DNA of 48,587 nt. It comes from Oscillospiraceae bacterium. Its GTDB lineage: Bacteria > Bacillota > Clostridia > Oscillospirales > Acutalibacteraceae. The DNA is taken from positions 1 through 48,587 of the forward strand of contig JALEQX010000004.1 of the NCBI GenBank assembly GCA_022763825.1. The letters are read 5' to 3'. Below are positions 7,557-16,706 of this stretch, piece by piece (the stretch's first letter is position 1; every line of letters begins with the position of its first letter). Below the pieces are notes generated by a model that made no database searches, was not told the DNA's origin, and saw only the letters and a list, made by a program, of their open reading frames with translations. The position numbers and the translations under genes are program-made.

Positions 7557-8802
7557 CGCCGTTATCGAACATCTCCAGTACCTTAACGCTTGCCGCAAAG
7601 CACTTTGCCAGACCCTCTTCGTTCATGTTGTCGTACGAATCGCGTCTCGTATGGTAATAGCTTTCGAGCTTATGGTTAAGTCCCGTAACGCCCGTAGCTC
7701 TGAAGCCCGCCTGAGCAAACGCCGCCGAATCCGTCGCTCCGCCGAGAGGGGGAACCATGCCTTTAAGACAGTGAATGTCAAGCTCCGCGCACGCCTCCAT
7801 AAACAGATCGGAAACGTCTTTATCGGCCGCAACGGTACCGTTCAGGTCACGGTAGTTTGTCATGAGATATTTGGGGTCGTGAATTGTATCGTATGAGAAA
7901 ATAAACGTGGGAACGTCGTCAAATTCGCCCTTGTGCGCCTCGCACCACGCCTTTGCTCCGCGAAGCCCCGCTTCCTCGGAGCCGGTAAGAACCACGCCTA
8001 CCTCCGTGTTTTCAAGCTCGATTCCGGCGTCCTTCATATATTTGAGAATCGCAATACCCATATAGCATCCCGAAAGATTGTCGTTCGCGCCGTCAACGAC
8101 TCTTTTGTAGTTTACCATAAAATAAAGACCTGCAATAAACGGAACGAAGAGAAGTCCCCAAAGTCCGGCCTTAACAACAGGGTCGGAGATATCGGCGGCA
8201 GCAAATGCTATTCCGTTCTTCGCCATATATATAATTGAAATAATAATATAGTAAAGAGCGCCGACTCCGCACAATATGGCGTGACCCTCAAAGCCGACTC
8301 CGCCGAGCGCGTAGTTTACGGGCCACTCCCATGCCGCGTCGGGATGACCGTTGAATATGATGCGTCTCTTTGTTTCGCCCGTACAGTTCTTTATCGCAGT
8401 AACGTTATGACCCGTTTTCTCTTTGAAAAAACGGTCGACGGTTTTCTTATAAAGACCGAACTCGAGAAACGCGAGCGTAAGTCCCGCGACGATAAGAATT
8501 ACAGAAGCGAGCGGGAAGAAGAAAAACAATACGACAGCCGCAAGCACAAATGTAAGCGTGAAAAAAAGCCAGCCGTAGAATGCGCCGGGGTTCTCCTTAA
8601 ACGACTCTACGTCCGCTCTCTCGCAGCCGCAGTCGTTTTTAAGAACGTCCGCCATGTACTCGCACGCCTTTTTCTCGCCCTCGCTGCCGGGGCTTCTCTT
8701 GCCGAACGTCTTGATTATATGGGTTATTTCCTTAACCATATACGACGCGGCGTCTTTCTGCTTGGCTATAATTGATTTGAAATCAACTGTTTTTTCCGAC
8801 AT
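7546..8802 (-). CDS. M28-family metallopeptidase with inserted membrane segments
   Basis: This 418-aa protein is a zinc aminopeptidase-like enzyme. The metal/catalytic set is visible: His153 (NGHPDAAWEW), Asp241 (DGANDNLSG), Glu276-Glu277 (TGSEEAG), Asp305 (SYDTIHD) and His384 (YYHTRRD). The peptidase fold is interrupted by two pairs of hydrophobic segments (about 76-95 with 98-117, and 178-196 with 212-231). The enzyme should therefore sit in the membrane, with the active site probably at the membrane face. There is no signal peptide. AGAGGTG lies 8 bases before the ATG. The gene stands alone. Confidence 0.85.
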   Translation of the reverse strand: MSEKTVDFKSIIAKQKDAASYMVKEITHIIKTFGKRSPGSEGEKKACEYMADVLKNDCGCERADVESFKENPGAFYGWLFFTLTFVLAAVVLFFFFPLASVILIVAGLTLAFLEFGLYKKTVDRFFKEKTGHNVTAIKNCTGETKRRIIFNGHPDAAWEWPVNYALGGVGFEGHAILCGVGALYYIIISIIYMAKNGIAFAAADISDPVVKAGLWGLLFVPFIAGLYFMVNYKRVVDGANDNLSGCYMGIAILKYMKDAGIELENTEVGVVLTGSEEAGLRGAKAWCEAHKGEFDDVPTFIFSYDTIHDPKYLMTNYRDLNGTVAADKDVSDLFMEACAELDIHCLKGMVPPLGGATDSAAFAQAGFRATGVTGLNHKLESYYHTRRDSYDNMNEEGLAKCFAASVKVLEMFDNGAKQ

Positions 8803-8825
8803 TGTAAAACACCTCTAAGTAAGTA

Positions 8826-8880
8826 ATGAGAATCAGACCGGGGTTCGGTCGGGAAGAACGACTCTGATTATTACTATATC
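8826..8880 (-). promoter_or_regulatory. Hairpin in the leader of the M28 gene
   Basis: AATCAGA at 8830 pairs with TCTGATT near 8873, and an inner GACCG/CGGTC hairpin sits between them, just upstream of the M28 ribosome binding site. No known riboswitch class was recognised. Confidence 0.3.
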
Positions 8881-8936
8881 ATATTTCAAAGCATAATTTA
8901 TTTTGAGTAAATTGATAAATTATTAAAATTATTATT

Positions 8937-10676
8937 TTAAGTATACATTTTATACATATTTGCATAGATTCCGTTTTTATTTAACAATTCTTCATGCGTT
9001 CCGCTCTCCGCAATCCCGTCGGGAGTTATGACGAGAATTTTATCCGCGTTCTTAACGGTCGTCAGTCTGTGCGCTATCGTCAGCGTCGTTCTGCCCTTTG
9101 ACAGTCCTTCGAGCGAGAGCTGAACCGCGCGTTCGCTCTCGTTGTCAAGTGCGCTCGTAGCCTCGTCGAGAATAAGTATCGGAGGATTTTTCAGAAACGC
9201 TCTCGCTATCGACAGCTTCTGCTTCTGACCGCCGGAGAGCTTGACTCCGCGCTCGCCGACGTACGTATCGTAGCCGTCGGGCATTGAACGTATAAATTCG
9301 TCTGCACCGGCATAAACGGAGGCTTTTATGATTTCCTCGTCGGACGCATCGGTTTTTCCGTAGGCGATATTGTCCCTGACCGTACCCGAAAAAATGTAAA
9401 CGTCCTGCTGAACAACGCCGATATGCTCTCTTAACGACGTCAGCGTATAATTTTTTATATTGACTCCGTCAACGGTTATTTCGCCGCCGACAGGCTCGTA
9501 AAAACGCGGAATCAGACTGCAAAGCGTAGTTTTTCCTCCGCCCGACGGGCCGACAAGAGCGATATTCTGCCCCGCGCTTATTTTAAGACTTATATGCGAC
9601 AGAACGTCGCCGTTGCCTGTTTTATAAGAGAAAGTCACGTCTTTGAATTCAATGTCTCCGCGCACGTCTTTCATTTCGACGGCGTTTTTTTCATCCGTTA
9701 TCTCGGGTTCCTCGTCCATTATTTCATAAAATCTCTCAATACCGGTCATTCCGCGGTTGAACTGATCCATGAATTCAACGATTCTCTTCACCGTCGAAAT
9801 GAGCGTCGAAACATACATTAAATAGACGACGAGATCGGGAGCTGTTATCGAGCCTTTTATTATAAACAACGCACCTGCGGTGACGACGGTTATATACAAA
9901 AGCCCGTCGAAAAACCCCTCTGCCGCGTGAAAGCTTGCGAGAGCCGTATATATTTTATGCTTTATATCGAGTATCTTCCCGTTTCCGTCGTCAAAACGAG
10001 CCTGTTCTCTTTTTTCATTGGCGAACGACTGAACTACCCTTATGCCCGACAGACTGTCCTCGGTCACGGCGTTCAGTTCTCCTATTTTGACTCTCGATTC
10101 GCGGTTGCCCTGTCTCATTTTCGAATTAAAATACGATAAAAATACGCACATCACCGGGATAATTGCGAATATTATAAGCGTCAGCCATACGTTCATTGTA
10201 GACAAAATACAGAAAAACGCGATAAATTTAACGCCCGCTATAAAAAATTCCTCCGGGCAGTGGTGCGAAAATTCCGTTATATCAAATAAATCGTTGGAAA
10301 GTCTCGACATCAGCGTGCCGACCTTTGCCTCGTCATAAAACGAAAACGACAGCTTCTGTAAATGTGCGAACATGTCTCTTCTCATATCGGTTTCGATTTT
10401 CGCGCCCATTATGTGACCGACGGACGACATATAGTAATTCGCCGCCACGCTTATAATTTTTATAATAAAATAAATTGCCGCCAGCTTTAAAACGTAGCTT
10501 ACCGTAAGCGAGGCGAGGTCGTTTATTCCCCTGTCGGTTATGCTTCTTACAAGCAGAGGCAGAATAACATCGCCCGCCGTCGACATACCCGCACAGAACA
10601 GGTCGAACGCCACGGTCTTTCGGTATTTTTTATAATACGGAGAAAATTTCCGCATCAGTTTTATATTTTCGCTCAT
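8937..10676 (-). CDS. ABC exporter, fused permease and ATPase
   Basis: This 579-aa half-transporter has an N-terminal six-helix ABC transmembrane domain type 1 (about 15-310) and a C-terminal nucleotide-binding domain. The latter shows Walker A GPSGGGKTT near 373, signature LSGGQKQKLS, Walker B ILILDEATSALD and the switch His in IAHRLTTV. It belongs to the MsbA/BmrA-like multidrug/lipid exporter group and probably acts as a homodimer, since no partner gene is adjacent. The start chosen is the ATG at 10676 after GGTGAT. An earlier in-frame ATG at 10733 adds 19 residues from AT-rich promoter-like sequence and is unlikely. Confidence 0.9.
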   Translation of the reverse strand: MSENIKLMRKFSPYYKKYRKTVAFDLFCAGMSTAGDVILPLLVRSITDRGINDLASLTVSYVLKLAAIYFIIKIISVAANYYMSSVGHIMGAKIETDMRRDMFAHLQKLSFSFYDEAKVGTLMSRLSNDLFDITEFSHHCPEEFFIAGVKFIAFFCILSTMNVWLTLIIFAIIPVMCVFLSYFNSKMRQGNRESRVKIGELNAVTEDSLSGIRVVQSFANEKREQARFDDGNGKILDIKHKIYTALASFHAAEGFFDGLLYITVVTAGALFIIKGSITAPDLVVYLMYVSTLISTVKRIVEFMDQFNRGMTGIERFYEIMDEEPEITDEKNAVEMKDVRGDIEFKDVTFSYKTGNGDVLSHISLKISAGQNIALVGPSGGGKTTLCSLIPRFYEPVGGEITVDGVNIKNYTLTSLREHIGVVQQDVYIFSGTVRDNIAYGKTDASDEEIIKASVYAGADEFIRSMPDGYDTYVGERGVKLSGGQKQKLSIARAFLKNPPILILDEATSALDNESERAVQLSLEGLSKGRTTLTIAHRLTTVKNADKILVITPDGIAESGTHEELLNKNGIYANMYKMYT

Positions 10677-10744
10677 GATATCACCGTAAACATTAATAAT
10701 AAATATTTTACCATAATATCTGTTCGGATTCAACCGAAAAAGTC

Positions 10745-10773
10745 TTTACTTTAATGCGGGGATAATGTATAAT
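10745..10773 (+). promoter_or_regulatory. Sigma-A promoter of the mannosidase operon
   Basis: TTTACT-17-TATAAT, 40 bases before the ATG at 10814. Confidence 0.65.
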
Positions 10774-10813
10774 TTTTATTAACTATACGATTTATTTTTA
10801 AGGAGTCAACAGG

Positions 10814-12598
10814 ATGGCAAATGTTATAAAGTTAAAACCGCACGTTGCTAGATTTATAAAACTTTATGAATTAAACGACCCCGCGGTACCCGCCGGGCTT
10901 AAGGAGAAAAAGCCCGTTAAGCCCGATTTAACGAAAATCGAGTACCCGCTCCCCGTTAAAAAGCGCGACTTTACTTGCTTCGACGAGTGTGACGGCATAT
11001 TCTGGTACGGAAGCGAATACGGTCTTGTAAGATACGACGAAAACGCCGAATTCGACTACGATAAAATAATGTATTTCAGCGCGCACAGGGATTTAAAGGA
11101 CAACCATGTAAAAAGCGTGCTTGCCGACAGGGACGGCGTATGGGTTATGACCTCGTCCGGCGCGTCGAGAATCGATATGAAAACGATTACATGCGAGCAG
11201 AAAGCTAATATTCTTCTCGACGAATGCGTGAATATAGTCAGCAGAATGGGCTTCGTCAGTCAGAGGAATCTGCGCGTGCCGGGAGATATCTCGACTCCGG
11301 AGAAATTTGCGGTCTCCGACAACGACGGCGGATTTACCGCGGCGTTCTGCATGGGCGAGCTTATGCATTACGATATATTGAGAAAAACAAAGGGCGAGGA
11401 CGACCCCGAGACAAAGAAAATCAAGGATATTGCCGTCAAATCGCTTGAGGCGTGCCTGCTTCTTGCGTACATTCCCGGCAGAGCCGACGGCTTTATTGCA
11501 AGAACATTTCTGACGCCCGACGCTCCCATACCCGACGACGGTATTTTCATAAGAAGAACGGGGGACAAATCCGTTGTTCTGAACACGACATTCGCAGAGC
11601 ATAAGGGACTCGTCGGCATGGAGATAGATTCGCCCGACCCGATTCCCGAAAGACTCAGACGAGTTTACCGCGACGCGGGATATTCGGACGATAACCTCGT
11701 TTACAAAGCCGATACTTCGAGCGACGAAACGACTCTTCACATGATGAATATATGCTTTGCTCACAAGATAATCGGCGGACAGGACAAAGAGCTTGACGAT
11801 ATAATGATGACGGCGGTCGAGCGTTTTGTCGACCACGTTATAGACAACGATTTTGAATTCGTCGACTTCCACGGCGAGCCTACAAGCTGGGCAAAGTGGA
11901 GCCCGCGCTACTTTTCCGAGGGTCTCGGATGGGTCGACAGCTGTCTTAACAGCGCCGAGGTCATGATGTACATAAGCATGGCGCAGTATCTGTTAGGCGA
12001 AAATAAAAAGAGAACCGACGCGTACAATCATCTTATCGAAATCGGTTATCCCGACCTTACGGCGAAACACTACGACCGTTCGCTGCTTGCGGGCAACGCA
12101 ATGAAGTGCGACGTTATCGAGGATATAATGTTCGGCGATCACATGCTCGTTACGATGTCGTATTTAGGACTTTTCAAAACCGAGAAGAACGAGGAACTGA
12201 GAAAGAAATTCAAAGCCGGCTACATGTCGTGGATAAACACCTCGATAGGCAGAGAGCATCACCCCGTTTACGACATTCCGTTCATGGTTTCGTGTCCCGA
12301 GGAGGACGTCGACACCGACAAGCTCGCGATGTGGTTCTACCGTTTCAATACGAGCACCCTCGCCTCGGGCGTTTCGCTGACCTCGCGTTACGATATAGCA
12401 AAAAAGCTGTACCGCGCAGGCTATGCGGAGACTTCAATACTTCTGCCCCCGGACGAGAAATTTATTTCAAAATACGACAGAAATCCGCTTGAATATAAAA
12501 ACGAGGATTCATCCGGAAACAAAACGGTCGAATCGTGCGCACAGTATACGCTTGCATACTGGATGGGCAGATATTTCGGTATTATAACGGAAGAGTAA
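10814..12598 (+). CDS. Unrecognised 594-aa protein, propeller-like start plus helical domain
   Basis: I do not recognise the family. Residues about 55-140 resemble one to two blades of the two-component-regulator propeller type (WYGSEYGLVRYD, then DNHVKSVLADRDGVWVMTSSG). The rest looks like a helical toroid with conserved-looking acidic/aromatic patches: DNDGGFTA, SSDETTLHMM, DFHGEPTSWAKWSPRYF, GWVDSCLNSAEVM. That composition is common in carbohydrate-active (alpha/alpha)6 enzymes. There is no signal peptide, so it should be cytoplasmic. AAGGAG precedes the ATG. The GH38 gene starts 12 bases after its stop, so the two form one operon, and a role in handling a mannose-containing glycan is inferred only from that context. 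Confidence 0.75.
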   Translation: MANVIKLKPHVARFIKLYELNDPAVPAGLKEKKPVKPDLTKIEYPLPVKKRDFTCFDECDGIFWYGSEYGLVRYDENAEFDYDKIMYFSAHRDLKDNHVKSVLADRDGVWVMTSSGASRIDMKTITCEQKANILLDECVNIVSRMGFVSQRNLRVPGDISTPEKFAVSDNDGGFTAAFCMGELMHYDILRKTKGEDDPETKKIKDIAVKSLEACLLLAYIPGRADGFIARTFLTPDAPIPDDGIFIRRTGDKSVVLNTTFAEHKGLVGMEIDSPDPIPERLRRVYRDAGYSDDNLVYKADTSSDETTLHMMNICFAHKIIGGQDKELDDIMMTAVERFVDHVIDNDFEFVDFHGEPTSWAKWSPRYFSEGLGWVDSCLNSAEVMMYISMAQYLLGENKKRTDAYNHLIEIGYPDLTAKHYDRSLLAGNAMKCDVIEDIMFGDHMLVTMSYLGLFKTEKNEELRKKFKAGYMSWINTSIGREHHPVYDIPFMVSCPEEDVDTDKLAMWFYRFNTSTLASGVSLTSRYDIAKKLYRAGYAETSILLPPDEKFISKYDRNPLEYKNEDSSGNKTVESCAQYTLAYWMGRYFGIITEE

Positions 12599-12610
12599 GG
12601 AGAGAACAGA

Positions 12611-15121
12611 ATGTCAGATAATTCAATTTATATAATAGGCAACGCGCACCTTGACCCCGTATGGCTGTGGAGATGGTTCGACGGATATAACGAGGTTATG
12701 CAGACGTTCCGCTCCGCGCTTGACAGGCTTTCTGAGTACGACTACACAGTATTCAACTGCTCGTCCGCTTCGTATTACAAGTGGGTTGAAAATACCGACC
12801 CCGAGATGTTCAGAGAGATATGCGAACGCGTTAAGGAGGGCAGATGGATCGTCGTAAACGGCTGGAACGTTCAGCCCGACTGCAACATCCCCTCGGCGGA
12901 GAGCTTTGCAAGACAGGCTCTTTACAGCCAGCTTTATTACTATGATAAATTCGGTAGGATATGTCATACCGGCTACAATGTCGACTCGTTCGGTCATAAC
13001 GGCATGCTTCCTCAGCTTCTTATAAAGGGCGGAATGAGAAACTACGTATTCATGCGCCCCGGCATGCACGAAAACGCGAATATACCCGAGGGCGTATTCT
13101 GGTGGGAATCTCCCGACGGAAGTAAGGTCATGACGTACAGAATCCATGAGAGCTACGGCACGAGCGGAACGAATGATATCGACAAGCGTTATAAGCAGGC
13201 GTGCGAAAGAGCCGACGCGGCAGACTGTCCTCAGATGATGTTCTGCGGAATCGGCAACCACGGCGGCGGTCCGACAAAGGGCGATATCGAGCATATTTAC
13301 AATATAAAGCAGACCGCGGACAGAGACGTAAGGTTTTCTTCGCCCGACGAATATTTTTCCGCCGTATGCGAAAACTATACCGACATGCCGACGTGGAAAA
13401 GCGAGATGCAGCACCACGCGAGCGGCTGCTATTCCGCGACGAGCCTCGTAAAACAGCTTAACAGACAGTGTGAAACAGGGCTTTATTCGGCTGAAGCATG
13501 GGACGCGGTATCGGCGAAAATCAAGGACAGAGACACGTCCAAAGAGCAGATTGCCGAGGCGTGGGACACCGTATGCTTCAATCAGTTCCACGATATTCTC
13601 TGCGGCTGCTCGATAATGGAGGCGTATGAGGACTTAAAGCACTCCGCAGGTCACGCGCTGACCGTCGCAGACAGAATCAGAATGCGCGCGTTCGTAAGCA
13701 TTGCAAGAGAAATCGACACATGGATAGACGGCATTTCCGACACGGTAACAAGCGAGGTAAGACATCTCGGTCTGCCGAGAGAATTCCCCCGTCCGGTCGT
13801 TGTGTTCAACTCCCTTTCATACGATATAGAGACTCCCGTCAGAACGATGTACCCGGCGTGCAGGGTCACAGACTGCGACGGTAACGATACCGATTTTTCA
13901 ATCGTACGTTCCTCGCGTTCAAACGATTCGCACTGCGACACGGTATTTCTTGCAAAGCTCCCCGCAATGGGCTACGCGACATACTGGGTATGGCAGGACG
14001 CAACTAACGACAGCGAGTACAGGAAAAGAATCGGCACGTACTGCGAGACATCGGACGATGAGATTGAAATTGAGAACGAGTACATGAATGTTACGTTCTC
14101 GAAGGAGACCGGATATATCGTCTCGCTTATCGACAAGCAGACGGGAAGAGATTTTGCAAAAGAGCACGACCTCGCCGTTCCCGTAATAATCGACGACTCC
14201 GAGACAGACACATGGGCGCATAACGTATTCAAATTCGACTCCGAGATGGGCGAAATGAAGCTCGTTTCAATCGAGCTTGTCGAAAACGGCGGAGTCAGAA
14301 GCGTTGTAAGAGTTAAGCATAAATTCAACGAGTCCGTTCTCACGCAGGATTTCATTCTCTCAAAGAAGCAGAAAACACTCCGCGTTAAGTGCAAGGCTCG
14401 CTGGAGCGAGGAGTTTACAATGCTTAAAATGCAGTTCGACATCGGCGGTAAGAATGAAATTTCCTCCGCTCAGATACCTGCGGGGTACATCGTAAGAGAG
14501 CCTGACGGCGACGAGGAGGTTTGCCATCAGTGGGTCGACATTTCCTCCGAGGATGAGAACGGAAAACTCGGCGGATTAAGCGTTGTCAACGACTCAAAAT
14601 ACAGCTATTCCTGCAAGGGTACGCAGTTAAGACAGACTCTTTTGAGAAACGTTATATTCGCAGACCATTACTCCTCACGCCCCAAGACGGATTTTAACTT
14701 CACCGACGAGGGTATACAGAGATTCGAGTACGGAATTTACCTCCACTCGGGCGAAGCGAGGCTTTCCGACATCGCAAAGGAATCCGCGTTATTCAACAAC
14801 CGCCCGTTCCTTGTTCCCGAGGGATGCCATAAGGGCAAGGGCAGAAAGCAGAAGGATTCGTTCATAAAGATATCTGCGGACAACGTTATAATGACCGCAT
14901 TCAAAGAGTGCGAGGACGACTCGGGCGCGTACATAATCAGAGTTTACGAAACCAAGGGTATCAAGGAGACGCGTTCGTATCTTACGTGCGAACTGCTCGA
15001 CTGCTCGTTCTGGTTTGATATCGGAGCCAATGAGATAATCACATTCAGAGCAGAACCCGACGGAAAGGTAAGCGAAACCGATTTCCTGGAGGGTATCGTT
15101 GATGAAAAAGCGTCCGTCTGA
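12611..15121 (+). CDS. Alpha-mannosidase, glycoside hydrolase family 38
   Basis: This 836-aa protein has the family 38 architecture. The N-terminal seven-stranded barrel carries the zinc-binding AHLDPVW (His13, Asp15), the nucleophile Asp125 in NVDSFGHNG and further zinc ligands around HH in MQHHASG. A three-helix bundle near 300-400 follows (AEAWDTVCFNQFHDILCG), then the C-terminal beta domains. The enzyme releases alpha-linked mannose with retention of configuration. No signal peptide is present, so it acts on oligosaccharides imported into the cytoplasm. The start follows AAGGAG. The gene overlaps the next one by 20 bases, which suggests coupled translation. Confidence 0.93.
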   Translation: MSDNSIYIIGNAHLDPVWLWRWFDGYNEVMQTFRSALDRLSEYDYTVFNCSSASYYKWVENTDPEMFREICERVKEGRWIVVNGWNVQPDCNIPSAESFARQALYSQLYYYDKFGRICHTGYNVDSFGHNGMLPQLLIKGGMRNYVFMRPGMHENANIPEGVFWWESPDGSKVMTYRIHESYGTSGTNDIDKRYKQACERADAADCPQMMFCGIGNHGGGPTKGDIEHIYNIKQTADRDVRFSSPDEYFSAVCENYTDMPTWKSEMQHHASGCYSATSLVKQLNRQCETGLYSAEAWDAVSAKIKDRDTSKEQIAEAWDTVCFNQFHDILCGCSIMEAYEDLKHSAGHALTVADRIRMRAFVSIAREIDTWIDGISDTVTSEVRHLGLPREFPRPVVVFNSLSYDIETPVRTMYPACRVTDCDGNDTDFSIVRSSRSNDSHCDTVFLAKLPAMGYATYWVWQDATNDSEYRKRIGTYCETSDDEIEIENEYMNVTFSKETGYIVSLIDKQTGRDFAKEHDLAVPVIIDDSETDTWAHNVFKFDSEMGEMKLVSIELVENGGVRSVVRVKHKFNESVLTQDFILSKKQKTLRVKCKARWSEEFTMLKMQFDIGGKNEISSAQIPAGYIVREPDGDEEVCHQWVDISSEDENGKLGGLSVVNDSKYSYSCKGTQLRQTLLRNVIFADHYSSRPKTDFNFTDEGIQRFEYGIYLHSGEARLSDIAKESALFNNRPFLVPEGCHKGKGRKQKDSFIKISADNVIMTAFKECEDDSGAYIIRVYETKGIKETRSYLTCELLDCSFWFDIGANEIITFRAEPDGKVSETDFLEGIVDEKASV

Positions 15122-15887
15122 CGCAAATAAAATAAGACTTTCGATATTCGGCAGCTGCGTCACGCGGGATATTCTGATGTTTGACAGTGAAAACCGAATC
15201 GAACTTAAAAATTATATAGCCCGCCAGTCGGTTATATCGGCTGTATGTCCGAAAATCGGTGCAGAGGAGAGCGAAATTGACCTCTCCTCTCCGTTTCAGA
15301 AACGCATGGTTCTGTGCGATATGAATAAGACCGCATTTGATATACTCGGCGGGCGCAAAAGCGATTTTATAATCCTCGACCTTGTCGACGAGCGTTTCCC
15401 GCTCAAAAGGGTCGGGGATTCTTTTTTGACCGCGTCAAACGAATTCAGAATTTCCATGGGTGAAAAATATGAAAAATATCCCGATTTATATAAAAGAGTT
15501 ACCGCTTTCGGACTGTATGCGGGGCACATACGGATAAATAAATATGTAAAATTATTCTGTGAAAACTTAACTGATATTTATCCCGAAAACAGAATCATAC
15601 TTCACCGCGCGCTCACGGCGGACAGATATATAAATAAAAACGGAGAAATAACGCCGTTTGATACTAATATTATTAAAATCAATTCGGAGATAAACGACGT
15701 TTTAAATAAAATGTATGATATGATAATTAAAGCTATCTCACCTATACATGAGATAGCTTTCGACGGCGAAATACTTTCCGATGAAAAACATCGCTGGGGG
15801 CTTGCGCCGATGCATTACACGGACGGATATTATATAAGTATGCTTAATAAAATATATGAGATTGCCGATAATGAATTGAATAAATAA
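15102..15887 (+). CDS. DUF6270-family protein
   Basis: This 261-aa protein begins with the motif FGSCVTRDILMF (about residues 12-23), the hallmark of DUF6270 proteins, which are often found in polysaccharide loci. The GSC start of a first strand and a late histidine (MHYTDGYY) would suit an SGNH-hydrolase-like fold, but that is not proven. The ATG at 15102 is preferred over a TTG three bases earlier because GGAGGG lies 8 bases upstream. It overlaps the end of the mannosidase gene and ends the operon. A lower-GC second half than its neighbours hints at a different origin. Confidence 0.7.
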   Translation: MKKRPSDANKIRLSIFGSCVTRDILMFDSENRIELKNYIARQSVISAVCPKIGAEESEIDLSSPFQKRMVLCDMNKTAFDILGGRKSDFIILDLVDERFPLKRVGDSFLTASNEFRISMGEKYEKYPDLYKRVTAFGLYAGHIRINKYVKLFCENLTDIYPENRIILHRALTADRYINKNGEITPFDTNIIKINSEINDVLNKMYDMIIKAISPIHEIAFDGEILSDEKHRWGLAPMHYTDGYYISMLNKIYEIADNELNK

Positions 15888-15892
15888 AAAAC

Positions 15893-15938
15893 GGAAAAGC
15901 GGGGCAGGTAAAAATACCTGCCTCGCTTCTCTGTTTTT
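15893..15938. terminator. Bidirectional terminator
   Basis: AAGCGGGGCAGGTA pairs with TACCTGCCTCGCTT. A-run before and T-run after, between convergent operons. Confidence 0.75.
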
Positions 15939-15993
15939 GGGGGGTTATTTACGGGTTAGGTCTATATCGACATCACCGTTCGTATTTAAGGGG

Positions 15994-16464
15994 TTAGCCC
16001 TCAATCTGAACGTAATGATTTTCCTCAACCTTGGGCTGAGCCTCTTTCTTGGGAACGCTTATCTCAAGAACGCCGTTATCGAATTTTGCCTTAATGTCGG
16101 ACTCGGTTACGTCCTCGCCTACATAAAAGCTTCTGCTGTACGAACCGTAGAAACGCTCACGGCGGATGAATTTACCTTTCTTGTCCTTCTCGTCGTTGTT
16201 CTCGTTCTTCGTAACGGAAACGGTCATGTAACCGTCCTTAACCTCGGCCTTAATGTCGTCCTTGCTTACGCCGGGCAAATCAATCGAAAGGTCGTAACCC
16301 TCGTCTGTTTCCTTAACGTCGGTTTTCATAAGACCGTTGGAGTTGAACGAAGCCTTGTTCTGACGGTAGAACGGCTCGAAAACATCATCAAATAAATCTC
16401 TTGCATAAATACTGGGCATTAACATATATATCATTCTTTCATTTAAAATTTGTTTTGAACTCAT
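15994..16464 (-). CDS. Hsp20 / alpha-crystallin small heat-shock protein
   Basis: This holdase chaperone is 156 aa from the first ATG. The alpha-crystallin domain spans about 50-140, with the DLPGVSKDDIKAEVKDG strand pair, the RRERFYGSYSRSFYV block and the FDNGVLEISVPK signature ending in an IxV-type motif. Two starts are possible. The ATG at 16464 has AAGGA 10 bases upstream, inside a hairpin. The ATG at 16425 gives the MLMPSIY N-terminus typical of clostridial Hsp20 proteins but lacks a ribosome binding site. The promoter overlaps a CIRCE operator, so HrcA should repress it. Confidence 0.9.
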   Translation of the reverse strand: MSSKQILNERMIYMLMPSIYARDLFDDVFEPFYRQNKASFNSNGLMKTDVKETDEGYDLSIDLPGVSKDDIKAEVKDGYMTVSVTKNENNDEKDKKGKFIRRERFYGSYSRSFYVGEDVTESDIKAKFDNGVLEISVPKKEAQPKVEENHYVQIEG

Positions 16465-16470
16465 TGAGCC

Positions 16471-16502
16471 GGTATCCTTCGGACTCCCGTCCTCTCGGTA
16501 CC
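16471..16502 (-). promoter_or_regulatory. Hairpin covering the hsp20 ribosome binding site
   Basis: On the minus strand GGTACC pairs with GGATACC (one bulged A), enclosing GGAC-GGGA-GTCC. The AAGGA ribosome binding site is partly inside the stem, so heat could expose it. Confidence 0.4.
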
Positions 16503-16522
16503 CTCTCTCTTTGTTCGTCTAT

Positions 16523-16551
16523 ATAATAGCACAATAAATTAGCACTGTCAA
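16523..16551 (-). promoter_or_regulatory. hsp20 sigma-A promoter
   Basis: TTGACA-17-TATTAT on the minus strand. The -35 box lies inside the CIRCE operator. Confidence 0.75.
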
Positions 16552-16565
16552 TAGGAGAGTGCTAA
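16539..16565 (-). promoter_or_regulatory. CIRCE operator of hsp20
   Basis: TTAGCACTC-N9-CAGTGCTAA has one mismatch to the HrcA consensus. The palindrome is longer than usual: arms ACAATAAATTAGCACT at 16531-16546 and their complement at 16558-16573 are perfect. Confidence 0.85.
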
Positions 16566-16642
16566 TTTATTGTTTCAAATTTATTATTAATGATAAAATA
16601 TGTTTATTAATTCTGCGGCTTTTCACCGCCTGAACAGAATGC

Positions 16643-16679
16643 AAAAAAATCCGGCTGTCGGTTTTGCCCGGCAGCCGAA
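16643..16679 (-). terminator. Rho-independent terminator
   Basis: On the minus strand GGCTGCCGG pairs with CCGACAGCC, then seven T. It ends the DUF4430 gene. Confidence 0.75.
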
Positions 16680-16706
16680 ACGCATATATTATGATTTAAT
16701 ACATAC

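Noticed and set aside
11093-13591. Long minus-strand ORFs (259 and 322 aa) opposite the 594-aa protein and GH38 genes
   Set aside because: They lack ribosome binding sites and recognisable domains and lie wholly inside well-supported genes.
15937-16395. Plus-strand 152-aa ORF opposite hsp20
   Set aside because: Antisense frame of an alpha-crystallin gene; hydrophobic composition is a by-product of the opposite strand.
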